The notes under the pieces were generated by a model. The model ran no database searches. It was not told the DNA's origin and saw only the letters and a program-made list of their open reading frames with translations. A program made the position numbers and the translations under genes. From a virus: a stretch of 64,000 bases of DNA. This document shows positions 1 to 8,074 of this stretch, one piece after another (the stretch's first letter is position 1; every line of letters begins with the position of its first letter). The stretch lies in the IMG/VR virus record IMGVR_UViG_3300045971_000163, positions 40,140-104,139 of that record, one strand, 5' to 3'.

Positions 1-252
1 ATATATATAAATTTTATCACTTGCAATTATTGCGTCATCCAATAATTCATATGAAATATTGGTAGATTGGATAATAGGTGATCTATGAATATTTTCACCT
101 GGCATATATTTGCCCAAAAATGCATTCATCCATTCACGTGACTGGTTCATCCTTGTCGGAAATATATCAGTCATTGTTTCATATGCAGTTTTTATGTAAA
201 TTTCACCGTCTAATGCTTTAATTGAGTCTACTAAAAATACTATTGGTTTCAT
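1..252 (-). CDS. Unknown protein, C-terminus beyond window edge
   Basis: An open frame of 84 codons runs from an ATG at 252 off the left edge. The protein starts MKPIVFLVDSIKALDGEIY and has no motif I recognise. Its ATG overlaps the stop of the upstream B12-type radical SAM gene as ATGA, which implies translational coupling and membership of the same minus-strand accessory operon. The missing part lies outside the window, so function cannot be judged. The hydrophobic start (IVFLVDS) could be the first strand of an alpha/beta fold, but that is only a guess. Confidence 0.7.
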   Translation of the reverse strand, partial: MKPIVFLVDSIKALDGEIYIKTAYETMTDIFPTRMNQSREWMNAFLGKYMPGENIHRSPIIQSTNISYELLDDAIIASDKIYIY

Positions 253-2159
253 TTTATTCCTACTGTTGTTTTTCCAAAATTTCTGCGCCTGCTAAAGTAT
301 ATAAGCTCTAAAAACTTAGCGAAAGTCATGTCTTTTGCCTCAGTGAAGTCAAAAGTGTAATGCTTACGTGGCACTAATGACTCTCCTTGTAAGTATCCTA
401 ACACATCGTACTCTACTTTCGCAACCACTGGGTATTCAGAAAGCTTCTTGTGCTGTACAATGTAGTTACGGTGCAATACGCATACAGACTGATATAGTCC
501 AGGCGTTAGTCGGAACTGCTTTAAGTATTCATCAATGAGATCAAACATGTGGTCATATTTGTCCTCCGTGTGAATATTAATGGTAGTACGGTGTATTAAA
601 TTCCACCCGTGGATCGGAATATTACCTACTGACGGGTGATTGATTCTCCCATCAATCATCCAGCGTGAATAGTATTGCCTCGTATCGTCATGCTCTTGCT
701 TAAACCATGGATCACGCATAAGAAATTCATAAAGCCCAGTGTAAAAATCTTCGTACGATACATCCAAAAACTTACGCATAAACCTTGACGCAAAGGTAGT
801 CAGACCGTTAATATGCAATGTGTTAACAAACCAGCTAAAGCATTGCGCATCTAACATGTCGTCCAATGGCATTACCCGTGTTGAGACCACAACGTCTACT
901 CCTTCTGCTAACACATCGTCGTTATAACTGCCGCTCATATAATCGTATACTGTGGTGGACTTAATCTTGTGTAATATACGTTGCCCTGTATTCATTTCAG
1001 CATTCTCAAGTAACTGTGCTTGGAATATTTCAATTCCAGTGTGGTTGCCTGCTTCAAATAGTTGCCATAAGTTATTTTTCCACGACGCTAATGTCTCTGC
1101 CGGTAGTCCCAAAATTAGCTCAGTATTAACAGGCACACCTTGCTTTTCAGCCATTGCAAATACCTCACTAATTTGATGCATGCCTAAATTCTTACGCTTA
1201 ATTGCATCTAAGACATCGCCATTCAAACTCTGCACTGATAATGTCAGCCCGTGATTAAAGGTAGGCGAGTCAAATAGTTTCTTGACAATGTTAATTACTT
1301 CAGCCTTTTGCATCTTCGCCCAGCTTGCATTAAATGTATATGGATAACCGTACTCTGTCTGCAATGCAATAATCTTGTCTGCTATTAAATTATCACGCTC
1401 TACGAACATGCCAAAGTTTGCGTCACAAATGCTCATGTGCCCGCAGTTGTGTGCTGCCATCCAATCAAGTTCAGTGTATACTCGTTCTAACGCAAATTTC
1501 TTAACTTTGTTGTAGGTCAAACTCCCCCAGTCGCAAAACGTACATTGATATGGGCAACCACGGTTAGTCTCAAGAGTGGAGTTCCATTCGACGTCTGGAT
1601 TGTCAGCAATAATTTTATCAAATATACCTGTTGTATACGGGCTTGGTAAGTCATCTAAATTTTCAATACGTTCTGCATCACCAGTGTTTATCACTGTGCC
1701 ATTATTGTTGATCAGCAGCCCTGGCACCGTAATAATAGTATTGGTAAGGTATGCCTCAAGTAAACGTTGAAACGTTATCTCACCCTCACCTTTAACTACG
1801 ATATCCATAAACGGAAATCGCTCAAATATTGCTAAGTCAGTAATCGGTGGTTCTGGCCCACCAAACATTATTACAGTATTTGGTGATGCTGCTTTCAACC
1901 GTCGTGCTAATTCATAGTTATAGTTTCTGTTCCAAACATACGTGCTAAATCCAACTATATCCGAGCCCAGTAAGTTTGCTAGCGCGATATCCAAATCTTC
2001 ACGTTTCCACTGCAACGTTTTTAACTCAAAATTTTCACTGACAATTACTGATTGCTTGGCATAAGCCCACAACACGCCAGCACTATAGGGAAGATAGTGA
2101 GCATTTAGCTCTTTTGGCCCTTGTTGGAAATTTGGCTGGACTAGACTTAATGAGTACAT
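249..2159 (-). CDS. B12-binding-type radical SAM protein
   Basis: This 636-residue protein has an N-terminal alpha/beta region (about 1-160) with GFSTYVWN and MFGGPEP, typical of the cobalamin-binding-like domain of B12 radical SAM enzymes. It is followed by a radical SAM core with the cluster motif CxxxCxxC at C202, C206 and C209 (GCPYQCTFCDWG). The classical DxHxxG cobalamin ligand is not obvious, so B12 may not be bound. Such enzymes often act as methyltransferases or in ring and C-C bond chemistry; the substrate cannot be deduced here. It heads the leftmost minus-strand operon, behind a late-promoter-like octamer at 2178-2185, and its stop overlaps the next ATG. No T4 counterpart is known to me. 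The family call is firm and the reaction unknown. Confidence 0.88.
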   Translation of the reverse strand: MYSLSLVQPNFQQGPKELNAHYLPYSAGVLWAYAKQSVIVSENFELKTLQWKREDLDIALANLLGSDIVGFSTYVWNRNYNYELARRLKAASPNTVIMFGGPEPPITDLAIFERFPFMDIVVKGEGEITFQRLLEAYLTNTIITVPGLLINNNGTVINTGDAERIENLDDLPSPYTTGIFDKIIADNPDVEWNSTLETNRGCPYQCTFCDWGSLTYNKVKKFALERVYTELDWMAAHNCGHMSICDANFGMFVERDNLIADKIIALQTEYGYPYTFNASWAKMQKAEVINIVKKLFDSPTFNHGLTLSVQSLNGDVLDAIKRKNLGMHQISEVFAMAEKQGVPVNTELILGLPAETLASWKNNLWQLFEAGNHTGIEIFQAQLLENAEMNTGQRILHKIKSTTVYDYMSGSYNDDVLAEGVDVVVSTRVMPLDDMLDAQCFSWFVNTLHINGLTTFASRFMRKFLDVSYEDFYTGLYEFLMRDPWFKQEHDDTRQYYSRWMIDGRINHPSVGNIPIHGWNLIHRTTINIHTEDKYDHMFDLIDEYLKQFRLTPGLYQSVCVLHRNYIVQHKKLSEYPVVAKVEYDVLGYLQGESLVPRKHYTFDFTEAKDMTFAKFLELIYFSRRRNFGKTTVGIK

Positions 2160-2167
2160 GTGTTAAA

Positions 2168-2186
2168 CGATAAATAATATTTATCG
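2168..2186. promoter_or_regulatory. Palindromic divergent late-promoter pair
   Basis: Two GATAAATA octamers face outward, plus strand at 2169-2176 and minus strand at 2178-2185. With one flanking base each they form a perfect 9-bp inverted repeat with a single-base centre. The plus copy lies 21 nt before the ATG of the glycerophosphodiesterase-like gene and the minus copy 18 nt before the ATG of the radical SAM gene. The octamer differs from the T4 late promoter TATAAATA at one base. Confidence 0.7.
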
Positions 2187-2197
2187 CGCATAAACTA

Positions 2198-2665
2198 ATG
2201 ACCATTTTAATTGCCCACCGCGGCAACATCAACGGCCCACAGCCAGAAAAGGAAAATACACTCAAATATTTATTTGATGCTGTTGAGGCTGGGTATGATG
2301 TTGAAGTAGATATATGGCTAGTTGGTAACCAATGGTTTTTAGGTCATGATGAACCGCATATTCCAGTGCACGATATTGATCTTCATTATTTAGCACCCCA
2401 TGCGTGGTTTCATGCTAAAAACTATGCTGCGTTAAGCGAGTTAACTCACATTGAATGTCATGTGTTTGCCCATGAGCAAGATCCGTTCGTAGTTACTAAC
2501 AAAGGTTGGATATGGTCCCATAAAGGCTGTGTTAACCCGCATGGCATAGTGGTAATGCCATCGTTAGAAACAGAGCAGCACCTTATACTAAACTGTGCAG
2601 GCGTGTGCCACGACTACTTGCTAGACGTTGAGAAAATTCTCGCTAACAATCCGCATAACGTCTGA
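2198..2665 (+). CDS. Short glycerophosphodiester phosphodiesterase-like protein
   Basis: This 155-residue protein keeps the N-terminal GDPD signature: AHRG (H7, R8), KENT (E19), an E-x-D pair (E36, D38) and GHDEP (H50, D51). These are the metal-binding and catalytic positions of the family that cleaves glycerophosphodiesters to glycerol-3-phosphate and an alcohol. Family members usually have about 240 residues or more, so this is a compact or C-terminally shortened form. It is the only plus-strand gene in the accessory island, with its own GATAAATA octamer. Its last 45 bp overlap the 3' end of the convergent aminotransferase gene. It might act on lipids, teichoic-acid-like polymers or glycan phosphodiesters. 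The family call is good, the activity unproven. Confidence 0.75.
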   Translation: MTILIAHRGNINGPQPEKENTLKYLFDAVEAGYDVEVDIWLVGNQWFLGHDEPHIPVHDIDLHYLAPHAWFHAKNYAALSELTHIECHVFAHEQDPFVVTNKGWIWSHKGCVNPHGIVVMPSLETEQHLILNCAGVCHDYLLDVEKILANNPHNV

Positions 2666-3628
2666 CGTTGCAGAAATCCGTATCAGTAACTTTCTGCTTA
2701 CTGGCGGTAGTAATACATCGCGCTTAAACGTTAGCCCAGCTTCTGTAAATTTTGCAAAGTAATCATCCTGCGGTACATGCACCCAGTTGCCGCCAATGTT
2801 CCACGGATAATGCCGTGCTATCTCTTTGCGGTATGCTATTGTGTTACCAACATAGTTGTCATGAAGTTCAGCGTTTTGTAATACCCATTGCGTAAATTTC
2901 ACACTCGCGCCAGTAATGGGGAACATAGGCCGCATCTTAGCCATGACTTGAATAATCTCTTTCTTCGCTATAGCGTAGCCAACTCTTGCTCCGGCACCAC
3001 CAAACGATTTGCTCAGACTATAGGCAAAAATATAGTTCTTGTCTAACTTGTCGTGTACGTTAAGAGGTGTACAACCAAAGTCTGAGTATACTGAGTCAAC
3101 CACTATAGGTACTTCGTAACGTTCCAAAGTTGCAAACAAATCAAGTGACGGTGAGTCACCAACTGGTGAGTTTGGATTTGTCATCACTACAAGGCTAGGC
3201 TTTGTACAGGGAAAGTTAGTGTCGTGTGTTAGTGTAAGCCCGTCGTATTTCAACAGCACCGGCTCGCATGCGTTTTGTGCTGTGTATACATCGTACATTG
3301 GAAAGTGATACTCAGGCATGATTACTTGTGTATTGTGTTTAGTAAAGCACTGAAACGCACAAAAAATCACGCCGTCTGCTCCTGAAAACAGCATAATATT
3401 TTCAGGCTTTACATTGTGTCTATCCGCTAATGTTTGCTTTAGCACGGAGTCATTGGGATAATTTATGAAATCCTCTTGCGTTAGTGTGCACATAAACTTA
3501 TGCCAGTCTAAAGCGTCAAACGGAACAGTTCGCTCACATGCATGTAACCGTTTACCGATGGTAGCATTACCAATCGTGTTTACCGTATTCATACGGACTA
3601 CCTTGTCTAAATGCTTATTGTACTTCAT
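2621..3628 (-). CDS. PLP aminotransferase, class I/II (HisC-like)
   Basis: This 335-residue fold-type I aminotransferase resembles histidinol-phosphate aminotransferases. Visible are the substrate/PLP segment NPNSPVGD (151-158), the PLP-contacting DSVYSDF (D178, Y181), the Schiff-base lysine K207 in SLSKSFGGAGARVGY, and a late RISAT arginine region. Length fits the HisC/CobD-like group. The ATG overlaps the stop of the upstream radical SAM/SPASM gene as ATGA, so both are likely co-translated. It would transfer an amino group to or from a small ketone or amino acid. In this island that suggests making an amino-sugar-like or amino-acid-like building block, but phages also carry such enzymes with unknown roles. 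Its 3' end overlaps the convergent GDPD-like gene by 45 bp. Confidence 0.87.
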   Translation of the reverse strand: MKYNKHLDKVVRMNTVNTIGNATIGKRLHACERTVPFDALDWHKFMCTLTQEDFINYPNDSVLKQTLADRHNVKPENIMLFSGADGVIFCAFQCFTKHNTQVIMPEYHFPMYDVYTAQNACEPVLLKYDGLTLTHDTNFPCTKPSLVVMTNPNSPVGDSPSLDLFATLERYEVPIVVDSVYSDFGCTPLNVHDKLDKNYIFAYSLSKSFGGAGARVGYAIAKKEIIQVMAKMRPMFPITGASVKFTQWVLQNAELHDNYVGNTIAYRKEIARHYPWNIGGNWVHVPQDDYFAKFTEAGLTFKRDVLLPPVSRKLLIRISATSDVMRIVSENFLNV

Positions 3629-4527
3629 AATATTTGTGACAAGAATTTTGGCAGCTCTTTATAGCTACAATTTTTACAATGCTCAGTGGGGTGGTTTGAT
3701 GCGCAACCCGACGCAATGGTACGCATAGGAACTGACGAGTGAATAAGTTGTAGCGGCTGTTGGAACAAGTTACCAAGAGGTTTTGCTGATGTGTTCATGC
3801 AGCATACCTTTACATTACCGTCTACTGTGACATACAATCCTTTTTTTACCCAAAAGCAATCACTATAGTTCCACGGTGTTTTACCTTTGAAATATTGCTT
3901 ATATTGTCTCAAGTGATCTAACTGTTCTTCAGTGAACCCATTAAGTAAGCCAGTCACTGATTTATCCTCGTCCCAGTTTTGTACAAAATTGATGCGTAAC
4001 CCGTCTAGAGAATACATGTCAACTATTGCTAGTAATATGTCAATGTCAAACACATTTTGCGGAGTAACAGTAAAGTTAACAGGAAACACACAATTAACTT
4101 CTTGTTTAACTGACGCTAATGTCCGTAAAAATTTGTGTAGTTTATCCCAGCTTGAGCCAAACCGTATATCTTCGTAGTTTTCCTTGCCACCGTCAATGCT
4201 CAAGTAGCACATATCCAAATACTTTACTGCATCTATAAACCTCGTAGTGAGTGCCACTTGACAGTTAGTCGCAGATATTACAAATGCTTTTGGAAATGTT
4301 TCACGGAACCGTCGTGTAATCGTGTTAAAATGTGGGTGCATGAATGGCTCGCCCATTCCCATCAGTTTTGCTTCAGTGATAGGCTGCTTCTCTATTTGCT
4401 TTAGCAGCAGATCAAACTGCTCTACTGTCATGTGCGTAGAGCCGTTGATTACTTCTTTACGGTTGCAAAACTTACAGTCTACATTGCAGTAAGAAGTCGT
4501 TTCAAGATAAGCGTATGATATGTTCAT
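3625..4527 (-). CDS. Radical SAM/SPASM protein
   Basis: This 300-residue protein has the cluster motif CNVDCKFC (C14, C18, C21) at the very N-terminus. A C-terminal SPASM-like domain carries VKVCC, GNLF and later Cys residues (SGC and EHCKNC), able to ligate an auxiliary iron-sulfur cluster. GMGEPFMHPHF matches the usual GGEP-type SAM-binding strand. SPASM proteins commonly modify peptides (RiPP maturases) or act as dehydrogenases on small substrates. It is translationally coupled on both sides (shared base with the upstream gene, ATGA with the aminotransferase downstream), so these steps probably act together. Substrate unknown. Confidence 0.88.
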   Translation of the reverse strand: MNISYAYLETTSYCNVDCKFCNRKEVINGSTHMTVEQFDLLLKQIEKQPITEAKLMGMGEPFMHPHFNTITRRFRETFPKAFVISATNCQVALTTRFIDAVKYLDMCYLSIDGGKENYEDIRFGSSWDKLHKFLRTLASVKQEVNCVFPVNFTVTPQNVFDIDILLAIVDMYSLDGLRINFVQNWDEDKSVTGLLNGFTEEQLDHLRQYKQYFKGKTPWNYSDCFWVKKGLYVTVDGNVKVCCMNTSAKPLGNLFQQPLQLIHSSVPMRTIASGCASNHPTEHCKNCSYKELPKFLSQIL

Positions 4528-5537
4528 TAGTTAATTTCAAACGGTATATCGTATGATATAAACTTTTTAATCCATAGTACCATATTTTCTACATTATCGA
4601 CATCTTTTTGCCATTGCTCTTCTAATTCTTGCAATTGTGCTACCGTGTTGTCGTCACTGAGATCAATGAAATTTAATTTTCGTGCGTCAAGTATATGAGT
4701 TGGGCGAATAATTATGTCAGTGACATTCATAAAATGCATTGGAGCGACAGATATTCTAAAAAGTTCTAAATATTGTAAAACCCACAAGTGCAGCGATGGC
4801 GTAAATAACTGCATTCCGCCGCCAGTAGCGCATATATATCTAAACATTAGGCCATATGCATAAAAAGCAGTTCTCCCAAAAACATTAAATTGATCAACGA
4901 ATTGCTCAAACTTAATTACTTGTTTTTGTTCATCTTGACTCCAAAATGCCTGCATTGGTGTATATGTAGTAGCAGCTTGTCTGTATACGGTATTCTGTGA
5001 TACCCCGTTAATTGTGTGAAGTACACTCATACTATTAATTTGAAGGAGCATGTCAGGACGGGTTAAAATTATTACATCGAATTTAAAATTGCCCTCCTTT
5101 TCAAATTGCCTCATTGAATCAAATGATTTTTCATGCAAAAAAGCAACATATGAAAATTCTTCAACGGTAGGTGGTTCTCCCATTGTTGTGAAATGATTAA
5201 CGATGTTAACCGTTGACACTACATTTATTTTAATACCTGCAACTAAATCAGTGAATTTGTCCCCAATGATAGTTAGCAATAACTTTTTTGTAATGCCAGT
5301 TTCTAAAAAACTATTAATTTTTTTCGGAAATATCGAGTAAGATTTATCCCAAGTAATAATTGAAATATAAATTTCTAAATTTGGTAAGGGGAATCCCTCA
5401 CTTTCAATATTATGCTGCCGTATTATGCTTTTAATAAAGTCAGCATGCGAGTGTACAGCGTTTCTGTATTCTCTTAATTGGCCAACAAAAGTTAGTAAAA
5501 TGCGATTTGGTTGCACGTTATCTTCATGTGTTTCCAA
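4527..5537 (-). CDS. Unknown protein, possibly glycosyltransferase-like
   Basis: This 336-residue protein starts with a strand-like NRILLTFVGQLREYRNAV, then EIYISIITWDKSY, and in the middle FDVIILTRPDMLL. This order (G-x-R near the start, an I-x-TW strand, then an RPD strand) is seen in some poorly characterised sugar-transfer proteins of viruses and bacteria, so a GT-A-like fold is possible. No clear catalytic set can be assigned. It is A/T-rich compared with the radical SAM genes. It overlaps the next gene upstream by 14 bp and abuts the SPASM gene downstream, so it is part of the operon. The gene is certain; the function is a guess. Confidence 0.6.
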   Translation of the reverse strand: METHEDNVQPNRILLTFVGQLREYRNAVHSHADFIKSIIRQHNIESEGFPLPNLEIYISIITWDKSYSIFPKKINSFLETGITKKLLLTIIGDKFTDLVAGIKINVVSTVNIVNHFTTMGEPPTVEEFSYVAFLHEKSFDSMRQFEKEGNFKFDVIILTRPDMLLQINSMSVLHTINGVSQNTVYRQAATTYTPMQAFWSQDEQKQVIKFEQFVDQFNVFGRTAFYAYGLMFRYICATGGGMQLFTPSLHLWVLQYLELFRISVAPMHFMNVTDIIIRPTHILDARKLNFIDLSDDNTVAQLQELEEQWQKDVDNVENMVLWIKKFISYDIPFEIN

Positions 5538-6021
5538 AATTTATCCCCCTAATCATATTTTGGCTATTAAAAATATTTGCTATCAATTGATCATGCGAGT
5601 CCGGCGGCGTTCTAACTAAAAGTTGAAACAAAATCAACATTGCTCCAGTGGACCCATTAGCAGTAATAATGCCGGTGGGAAATGCGGCCAACACCCCACC
5701 ATTGTGTAATTTTGATGCATGCAAACATCTTTCAGTGACGTTACCGGAAGGCGCTATTAAGGATTTAGATCTAATAACGTTGTGTTTATTAAAACATATA
5801 ATAACTTGTTTATAATGAAAATGAGCTACACTTTTTAGAAATTCTGCTATGTCTACTTCCATATCAACAAATTGATTAGATTCCGTTAACATGAAAATTT
5901 TTTCAGTTATGTAATTAATCCAAAGTAAATCTGTCGGAAATTCAGTAAAATCTTCACCAGTGGGGTCTACCGTTTCTAATACTATTTGCAATTCTATAGT
6001 TTTTGTGATAAAATTCTTCAT
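5524..6021 (-). CDS. Unknown protein
   Basis: This 165-residue protein begins MKNFITKTIELQIVLETVD. A block of alternating hydrophobic strands (KQVIICFNKH) precedes a glycine-containing segment (HNGGVLAAFPTGIITANGSTGAM). There is no motif I can name. It overlaps the following gene by 14 bp and lies 3 bp after the SGNH hydrolase-like gene, so it is co-transcribed with the island. No transmembrane segment or signal peptide is evident. The Ribosome-binding site is weak, which suggests coupling to the upstream stop codon. Confidence 0.6.
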   Translation of the reverse strand: MKNFITKTIELQIVLETVDPTGEDFTEFPTDLLWINYITEKIFMLTESNQFVDMEVDIAEFLKSVAHFHYKQVIICFNKHNVIRSKSLIAPSGNVTERCLHASKLHNGGVLAAFPTGIITANGSTGAMLILFQLLVRTPPDSHDQLIANIFNSQNMIRGINFGNT

Positions 6022-6024
6022 TAA

Positions 6025-6876
6025 TCAAAATCGTTGTATTAAATAATCTGCAATTGTTTTCTGACCATGCTTGTTATAGTGCCCACCAGCACATCGTAGA
6101 TGTGATATTCCGAGGTTATCTCCCAAGTCTTCAAAATCTTCTGGAACAACGTCAGGTAATATATTTCCATATCTTAAAATATCATATACTAATTGTTTCG
6201 TTGATGCTTGCACTTGCATTTTTCGGAAAATGTGCGGCACTGTAGGTATCAAATTTAAAAATATTACTTTTTCTACATTATTTACTTTTAACAAATTTGC
6301 AGTGTCAACTAATGTCATTGCCCAACTTATTAAAAAATTAGTTACATTAAAATGTGTAATGAATTCTCTAGCAAATTCCTTTGAAAAATCATTTTGACTG
6401 TTTTCTACATTCCCGGGAAAAATTGAGCGCGAAGTAAATCTGCTTAACACAAATTCTAAATCATCATTGCGATCTGTCAGCATATTTATCCACACATCGT
6501 TGTGCTCTAATAATTGCATAACTCGTGATGGAACTGTTACTCCAACAATCCACGCCGTATCTTTTGGGTCTACGCTCTTCTTCTTTAGTGATTCAATCAG
6601 CAAGTATGTTTGCAGTTTAATTCCTTCTTGACTCGCTCCTGACTGCGCGAAGTTTATATAATCATACCCTAACTCTTTAGCCATCAATGACGTAAACCGC
6701 ATGGTATCAAGTAACTCAAAATACCGGCGAAACATTGCTTGATCAACTGGAATATCAAATTCCAATGTGGTCATTTCGTCGTGTTTAAGATGCGAAAACT
6801 CGTCAGGATAATGTGTGCGTACAAGTTCAGCGCCAAAGATAAAACTATCCCCAACCGCGCATAATGTTTTAGCCAT
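6025..6876 (-). CDS. SGNH/GDSL hydrolase-like protein
   Basis: I take the start at the ATG at 6876 (MAKTLCAVGDSF), because the GDS motif normally sits within the first dozen residues. A longer frame to 6912 exists. Visible are block I GDS with the candidate nucleophile S11, a later asparagine-containing block (INFAQSGASQEG), and a C-terminal GGHYNKHGQ segment supplying the candidate catalytic histidine. SGNH hydrolases include esterases that remove or transfer acyl groups on sugars and lipids. Among glycosyltransferases and radical SAM enzymes, a glycan O-acyl esterase or acyltransferase role is plausible but inferred. The start overlaps the stop of the upstream radical SAM gene by 8 bp. Confidence 0.7.
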   Translation of the reverse strand: MAKTLCAVGDSFIFGAELVRTHYPDEFSHLKHDEMTTLEFDIPVDQAMFRRYFELLDTMRFTSLMAKELGYDYINFAQSGASQEGIKLQTYLLIESLKKKSVDPKDTAWIVGVTVPSRVMQLLEHNDVWINMLTDRNDDLEFVLSRFTSRSIFPGNVENSQNDFSKEFAREFITHFNVTNFLISWAMTLVDTANLLKVNNVEKVIFLNLIPTVPHIFRKMQVQASTKQLVYDILRYGNILPDVVPEDFEDLGDNLGISHLRCAGGHYNKHGQKTIADYLIQRF

Positions 6877-8074
6877 GTAATAACCTCGCGAACTCGGGAA
6901 AAGTTTCCGCAAACGATGTATGACGCGATGCGTCTAATGCTGTATTAAACTGCAAGCCTTGTTCTAGTATATCGGTTCCTTTGCTACCGTTAAACATGTT
7001 AATCAACATATCTATTTTCCAGCCATCAAGCCCGTTGCATTTCAATAAAATTTCTCCCGTTAATGCTGCGGGCAGTGCACTCACAGATAAAAATGCTGGA
7101 TCGTGTACGAAGTTCATGTGTACATGCAACCCACGAGCTTTCATAAACTCATGAAACTCTGGCAAATAATACACGTTCATCCAACTTACAGTTTGGCATA
7201 CGCTTGTGTTAATCCACGGTATTGACTGTAACTTATCTAAGTTAGTAATAACATCATCCCACTTAGTGCCACTGCGTATGTATTCATTACGGTTACCCAA
7301 GTCGTCAATGCTACATGATACCTGTACCGTTTTAAAGTAACTCCATAACTCAATCAAGTTGTCAGGCAAGTTGGTCATGTTTATGTTGTACCACAGTGTA
7401 ATCTGCTTGTTCAACCCCCTATCAATTAAGCGTTCCAAATAATGCCAATGCTTTTCGACAAGAGTGGGTTCGCCACCGTTGATATACAGTAACTCAACGT
7501 CTTTGCTATGCTCTAATAAATCGTCCCAGAAAGCTTCACTTTCTGTCCAAGAAGCGTTGATTTTCGCATCGTATTGTGTCACAAACTTCAGTTCTTGCTG
7601 TAGTTTCTTATACTCTGGAGCCCACTGTGTACTTGATGCTGGATTACATGTTCTGCATTTTACATTACACAGATTACCTAAGCGTAGTTCAACAAACTTT
7701 AAGTTGACTGGTATTGTGCCGTCTGCTTGCGTTATAGCACGAGCCATATCTTCAGTGAACCCAAGTTTTTCGTTTTCCTCAATGCGTTTACTTCTTACTC
7801 CATTTGCTTCCTCACGATAGCACCGTAAACATGCACGAGGAGTTTCATTATTCAGCATTTGTAAGCGTGTTTGTTTATAGTAGTCGCTATTCATAATCTC
7901 GACTACCTTATTCTCGTTCAAGTTAAGATGTATGGGGCTATTTTTGGGATTACCATCAACAAAATTTCGAGCACTGTTCCTTGAATAAGTAAAGTCACTC
8001 ACGCAGCAAAGCGTGACGCCACCATGCGGGTGCGTTGCTAAGTGTATCCACGGTAAACTACAGTAAGTGCTCAT
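6869..8074 (-). CDS. Radical SAM protein with N-terminal SPASM/twitch-like domain (copy 1)
   Basis: This 401-residue protein has an N-terminal auxiliary-cluster-like domain: C5 in CSLPW, C23-C24, C82 and C85 (CLRC). The radical SAM motif CNVKCRTC follows at C136, C140 and C143, then the SAM-binding INGGEPTL. The N-terminal pattern C-x-PW ... G-x(n)-CC ... R-x(2)-M ... P-x-x-C-x-x-C is that of a SPASM domain, normally C-terminal. I recall this permuted arrangement from the N-terminal twitch radical SAM family of marine bacteria and phages. It is one of four tandem relatives and the shortest. ATGA overlap with copy 2. Reaction unknown. Confidence 0.87.
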   Translation of the reverse strand: MSTYCSLPWIHLATHPHGGVTLCCVSDFTYSRNSARNFVDGNPKNSPIHLNLNENKVVEIMNSDYYKQTRLQMLNNETPRACLRCYREEANGVRSKRIEENEKLGFTEDMARAITQADGTIPVNLKFVELRLGNLCNVKCRTCNPASSTQWAPEYKKLQQELKFVTQYDAKINASWTESEAFWDDLLEHSKDVELLYINGGEPTLVEKHWHYLERLIDRGLNKQITLWYNINMTNLPDNLIELWSYFKTVQVSCSIDDLGNRNEYIRSGTKWDDVITNLDKLQSIPWINTSVCQTVSWMNVYYLPEFHEFMKARGLHVHMNFVHDPAFLSVSALPAALTGEILLKCNGLDGWKIDMLINMFNGSKGTDILEQGLQFNTALDASRHTSFAETFPEFARLLHG

